Below, in pieces: positions 61,500 to 64,000 of a stretch of 64,000 bases of DNA. Where the stretch lies: positions 1-64,000 of the forward strand of contig NZ_LUAX01000002.1 of NCBI RefSeq assembly GCF_001695575.1, written 5' to 3'. Below the pieces are notes generated by a model. That model saw only the letters and a program-made list of their open reading frames with translations. It was not told where the DNA came from and made no database searches. The translations under genes and the position numbers were made by a program. How positions within the stretch are numbered: position 1 is the first letter of the stretch; the number at the start of each line of letters is the position of its first letter. The stretch is from Vibrio europaeus (GTDB taxonomy: Bacteria > Pseudomonadota > Gammaproteobacteria > Enterobacterales > Vibrionaceae).

Positions 61500-61526
61500 T
61501 AGGCGGCTATTTAGCCGCCTTTTTTA
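61500..61526 (+). terminator. Terminator of cpxP
   Basis: Perfect 8-bp stem AGGCGGCT / AGCCGCCT with loop ATTT, followed by TTTTTT. Confidence 0.92.
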
Positions 61527-61591
61527 TGCCATTTTTATTCAACAATTGTAAGGTTATACTTAGAAGATGTTTGTTTAATAATCAAAGCACT

Positions 61592-62500
61592 ATGAAACAA
61601 GAATATGCTCGCTTAGTCACCATGGCTGCATGGACGGCCACTATTGTCGCGACACTGCTAATGGTGGTTAAAGTAGGGGCTTGGTGGGTAACGGGTTCAG
61701 TCAGCTTACTTGCCTCTTTGATTGACTCAATGCTCGATATCGCTGCATCTTTGGTTAACCTCGTTGTGGTGCGCTACTCCCTTCAGCCTGCTGACCGAGA
61801 GCATACCTTTGGCCACGGTAAAGCCGAATCACTAGCAGCGTTGGCACAAGCGATGTTTATTTCGGGCTCCGCTGTATTCCTGATCTTAAATGGTATTGAA
61901 CGTTTCTTTAGGCCGCATGAGTTGCAGTCTCCGGAATACGGCGTTTACGTCAGCTTGTTTGCCATCTTAGTTACGTTTGCCTTGGTTCGCTTCCAAAAGC
62001 ATGTCGTGAAGAAAACGGGTAGCCAAGCGATAGCTGCAGATTCACTGCACTATCAATCCGACCTTTATATGAATGCCGCCATTATGCTAGCGCTAGGCTT
62101 GAGCTGGTTTGGTATTACCCAAGCAGACTCGGTTTTTGCCGTCGCAATTGGTGTCTACATCCTTTATAGCGCGTTCAAAATGGTGCAAGAGGCGATTCAA
62201 ACCTTACTCGATCGCAAACTGCCCGACGAAGAACTGAAAGCAATCCGAGAATGCTGTGTGAAAGTGGAAGGGGTGCTCGGAGTTCATCAACTAAGAACCA
62301 GAATGTCTGGGCCAACACGTTTTATTCAGTTGCACTTAGAGATGGAAGACAATATCCGATTAATTGAAGCGCATCGAATCTCTGACGAAGTTGAAGATAA
62401 ACTGCTTAAGCTCTATCCACATTCAGACGTACTGATCCATCAAGATCCTTATTCGGTGGTATTAGGGGCAGAAAAAGGACAGAAGTCGCAAGATTGGTAA
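61592..62500 (+). CDS. fieF: Cation-efflux pump FieF (CDF family)
   Basis: Inner-membrane proton antiporter exporting Fe(II) and Zn(II). It has 302 residues (E. coli FieF 300). Six membrane helices are visible, with metal-site motifs [16 protein letters not shown] and [14 protein letters not shown], then [17 protein letters not shown]-terminal cytosolic domain (about 210-290) holds extra His and Asp residues. The frame could start 22 codons earlier, but that reaches back to the cpxP terminator; the ATG giving [14 protein letters not shown] aligns with the family. Confidence 0.95.
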   Translation: MKQEYARLVTMAAWTATIVATLLMVVKVGAWWVTGSVSLLASLIDSMLDIAASLVNLVVVRYSLQPADREHTFGHGKAESLAALAQAMFISGSAVFLILNGIERFFRPHELQSPEYGVYVSLFAILVTFALVRFQKHVVKKTGSQAIAADSLHYQSDLYMNAAIMLALGLSWFGITQADSVFAVAIGVYILYSAFKMVQEAIQTLLDRKLPDEELKAIRECCVKVEGVLGVHQLRTRMSGPTRFIQLHLEMEDNIRLIEAHRISDEVEDKLLKLYPHSDVLIHQDPYSVVLGAEKGQKSQDW

Positions 62501-62758
62501 CGCAAAAGTGCCACTTATTGGCTATCTTTTCAGCGATGCTAGTTTTAACTGTGATCCTGATGTGTATCAATGATGTCAATGAGCAAAGCTGTAATACTCT
62601 TACATAAGTAGAAAAGTTACATAATTTGACGCAAATAAATGTAGTAATCCTAATTAGGAAAGGTAACATATTGCGCAGTTAAAGGAATTAAGTTGGTGGC
62701 TTGTTGAAAGCGGCTGACGTAAAAATTGAAATAAGATTCCCAAAAATCGAGGGTGAGC

Positions 62759-63721
62759 ATGATTAAGAAGATCGGTGTCTTGACGAGTGGCGGTGACGCA
62801 CCAGGTATGAACGCGGCAGTTCGCGGCGTGGTTCGCACGGCGTTATCTGAAGGACTAGAAGTTTACGGTGTATTCGATGGTTACTTAGGTCTTTACGAAG
62901 ATCGTATCGAAAAGCTAGATCGTTCAAGCGTTTCTGATGTAATCAACAAAGGCGGCACGTTCCTAGGTTCTGCGCGTTTCCCTGAGTTCAAAGAAGTGGA
63001 AGTACGTCAGAAAGCGATCGAAAACCTGCAGAAGCACGGTATCGAAGCTTTAGTTGTTGTTGGTGGTGACGGCTCTTACATGGGGGCGAAAAAGCTAACA
63101 GAAATGGGTTACCCATGTATCGGTCTACCGGGCACTATCGATAACGATATCGCTGGTACGGATTACACGATTGGCTACCTAACGGCACTGAACACTGTTA
63201 TCGACGCGATTGACCGTCTACGTGATACTTCTTCTTCTCACCAGCGTATCTCGATCGTTGAGATCATGGGTCGTCACTGTGGTGATCTAACGCTAATGTC
63301 TGCAATCGCAGGTGGTTGTGAATACATCATCACTCCTGAAACGGGTCTGGATAAAGAAAAGCTGATTGGCAATATCCAAGATGGTATCGCTAAAGGTAAG
63401 AAGCACGCGATCATTGCCCTCACTGAGCTAATGATGGATGCTAACGAGCTAGCGAAAGAGATTGAAGCGGCGACGGGTCGTGAAACTCGCGCTACCGTTC
63501 TTGGTCACATTCAGCGTGGTGGTCGCCCTACTGCATTTGACCGAGTTCTAGCATCTCGCATGGGTAATTTCGCGGTACATCTATTGATGGACGGCCATGG
63601 TGGTCGTTGCGTAGGTATCCAAAAAGAGCAGCTTGTTCACCACGATATCATCGATGCTATTGAGAACATGAAGCGCCCTGTACGTGAAGATCTATTCAAG
63701 GTTGCTGAAGAGCTATTCTAA
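62759..63721 (+). CDS. pfkA: ATP-dependent 6-phosphofructokinase PfkA
   Basis: Commits fructose-6-phosphate to glycolysis. It has 320 residues, identical in length to E. coli PfkA. The ATP site is [18 protein letters not shown] and GGDGSYMGA, the catalytic segment [16 protein letters not shown] holds the base aspartate, and [16 protein letters not shown] follows. An in-frame GTG lies two codons upstream; the ATG with GAGGGTGAGC before it is the family start. The fieF-pfkA order is as in E. coli. Confidence 0.98.
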   Translation: MIKKIGVLTSGGDAPGMNAAVRGVVRTALSEGLEVYGVFDGYLGLYEDRIEKLDRSSVSDVINKGGTFLGSARFPEFKEVEVRQKAIENLQKHGIEALVVVGGDGSYMGAKKLTEMGYPCIGLPGTIDNDIAGTDYTIGYLTALNTVIDAIDRLRDTSSSHQRISIVEIMGRHCGDLTLMSAIAGGCEYIITPETGLDKEKLIGNIQDGIAKGKKHAIIALTELMMDANELAKEIEAATGRETRATVLGHIQRGGRPTAFDRVLASRMGNFAVHLLMDGHGGRCVGIQKEQLVHHDIIDAIENMKRPVREDLFKVAEELF

Positions 63722-63742
63722 GCCGAGCATAACGTTGAATTA

Positions 63743-63778
63743 AAAAAGCCAGTTGGTTTCCCCAACTGGCTTTTTGTT
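63743..63778. terminator. Bidirectional terminator between pfkA and the Dcu-type gene
   Basis: Stem AGCCAGTTGG / CCAACTGGCT with loop TTTCC, flanked by A6 and T5; the genes are convergent. Confidence 0.92.
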
Positions 63779-63790
63779 TATTGAAACAGG

Positions 63791-64000
63791 TTAGTTGACT
63801 AGCATAGTCGATAGTACGTAACCAACCGTCGTCGCAGTAATCACGCCGATAAAGCCAGGCAACAAGAAGCTGTGGTTAAGAACGTACTTACCAATCTCAG
63901 TTGTACCAGAGCGATCAAAGGTAATCGCTGCAAGGTCACTTGGGTAGAATGGGAAGAAGAAATAGGCGTAGCATGCAGGAAGCACACCGATTAGAACAGG
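63791..64000 (-). CDS. Anaerobic C4-dicarboxylate carrier (DcuA/DcuB type), 3' end only
   Basis: Only the last 70 or so codons are in the window; the frame is open through the right edge, so the true start lies outside. The visible part has a hydrophobic segment with the Dcu-type motif FYPSDLAAITFDRSGTTEIG, then GKYVLNHSFLLPGFIGV and a last membrane helix ending TMLVN. Dcu carriers exchange fumarate for succinate, which would complement the fumarate reductase in this window. DcuA and DcuB cannot be separated from this fragment. Confidence 0.8.
   Translation of the reverse strand, partial: PVLIGVLPACYAYFFFPFYPSDLAAITFDRSGTTEIGKYVLNHSFLLPGFIGVITATTVGYVLSTMLVN

Overview
The window is core chromosome of a Vibrio, from the main chromosome and probably not V. 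cholerae itself. The evidence is the gene set (aphA between cysE and ppc, an argH-argA fusion, a peroxiredoxin-glutaredoxin fusion beside oxyR, pilMNOPQ beside mrcA) together with Vibrio-type rRNA and AT-leaning intergenic DNA. Gene density is high. I see no prophage, insertion sequence, CRISPR array or integron cassette.

Layout. 1-3543: distal half of an rRNA operon (spacer, 23S, 5S, tRNA-Asp), then a decayed tRNA end and three terminator hairpins. 3.8-12.1 kb: glpX, zapB, the methionine regulon metF / metBL / metJ with MetJ operators, and a short malic enzyme. 12.4-19.4 kb: rpmE, priA, cytR, ftsN, hslVU with a heat-shock promoter. 19.7-24.7 kb: a BCCT osmolyte transporter and frdABCD. 25.1-29.5 kb: epmA, a membrane rhodanese, secB, gpsA, cysE. 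29.7-33.4 kb: aphA (low-cell-density quorum-sensing regulator) and ppc. 33.8-40.3 kb: arginine synthesis, argE divergent from argCBG-argH(A). 40.5-43.1 kb: a small zinc-ribbon membrane protein, a RidA-family protein, Prx-Grx and oxyR. 43.1-50.1 kb: mrcA divergent from pilMNOPQ (type IV pilus / DNA uptake). 50.3-57.1 kb: aroK-aroB-damX-dam-rpe-gph-trpS. 57.4-64 kb: trmL, sodA, cpxAR divergent from cpxP, fieF, pfkA, and the 3' end of a Dcu-type C4-dicarboxylate carrier cut by the window edge.

Most blocks match E. coli neighbourhoods (zapB-hslUV-ftsN-cytR-priA-rpmE-met; ppc-arg-oxyR; mrcA-hof/pil-aroKB-damX-dam-rpe-gph-trpS; yibN-secB-gpsA-cysE; frd-epmA; sodA-cpx-fieF-pfkA), joined in a Vibrio-specific order. 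Stress regulators sit next to likely targets with recognisable sites: CpxR box (cpxP), OxyR site (Prx-Grx/oxyR), Fur-like box and a hairpin enclosing the ribosome binding site (sodA), sigma-32 promoter (hslV), tandem ARG boxes (argH), met boxes (metF, metB/metJ), and a CRP/FNR-type palindrome (frd).

The most unusual content is non-coding. A dispersed composite repeat occurs at five intergenic loci (about 3.56-3.78, 17.15-17.40, 29.53-29.71, 33.54-33.73 and 57.1-57.41 kb). Each copy has short GGRC-NNN-GYCC hairpins next to a tandem array of an 8-bp unit (AGTTATCC, AGTTTTCC, AGTTCTCC or AGCTCTCT). Within an array the copies are almost identical, but the unit differs between loci. Three copies are closed by an inverted hairpin, giving bounded elements of about 186-217 bp. 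All arrays lie on the same strand. A separate ERIC-like palindrome with 126-bp-spaced direct repeats lies upstream of the rhodanese gene.
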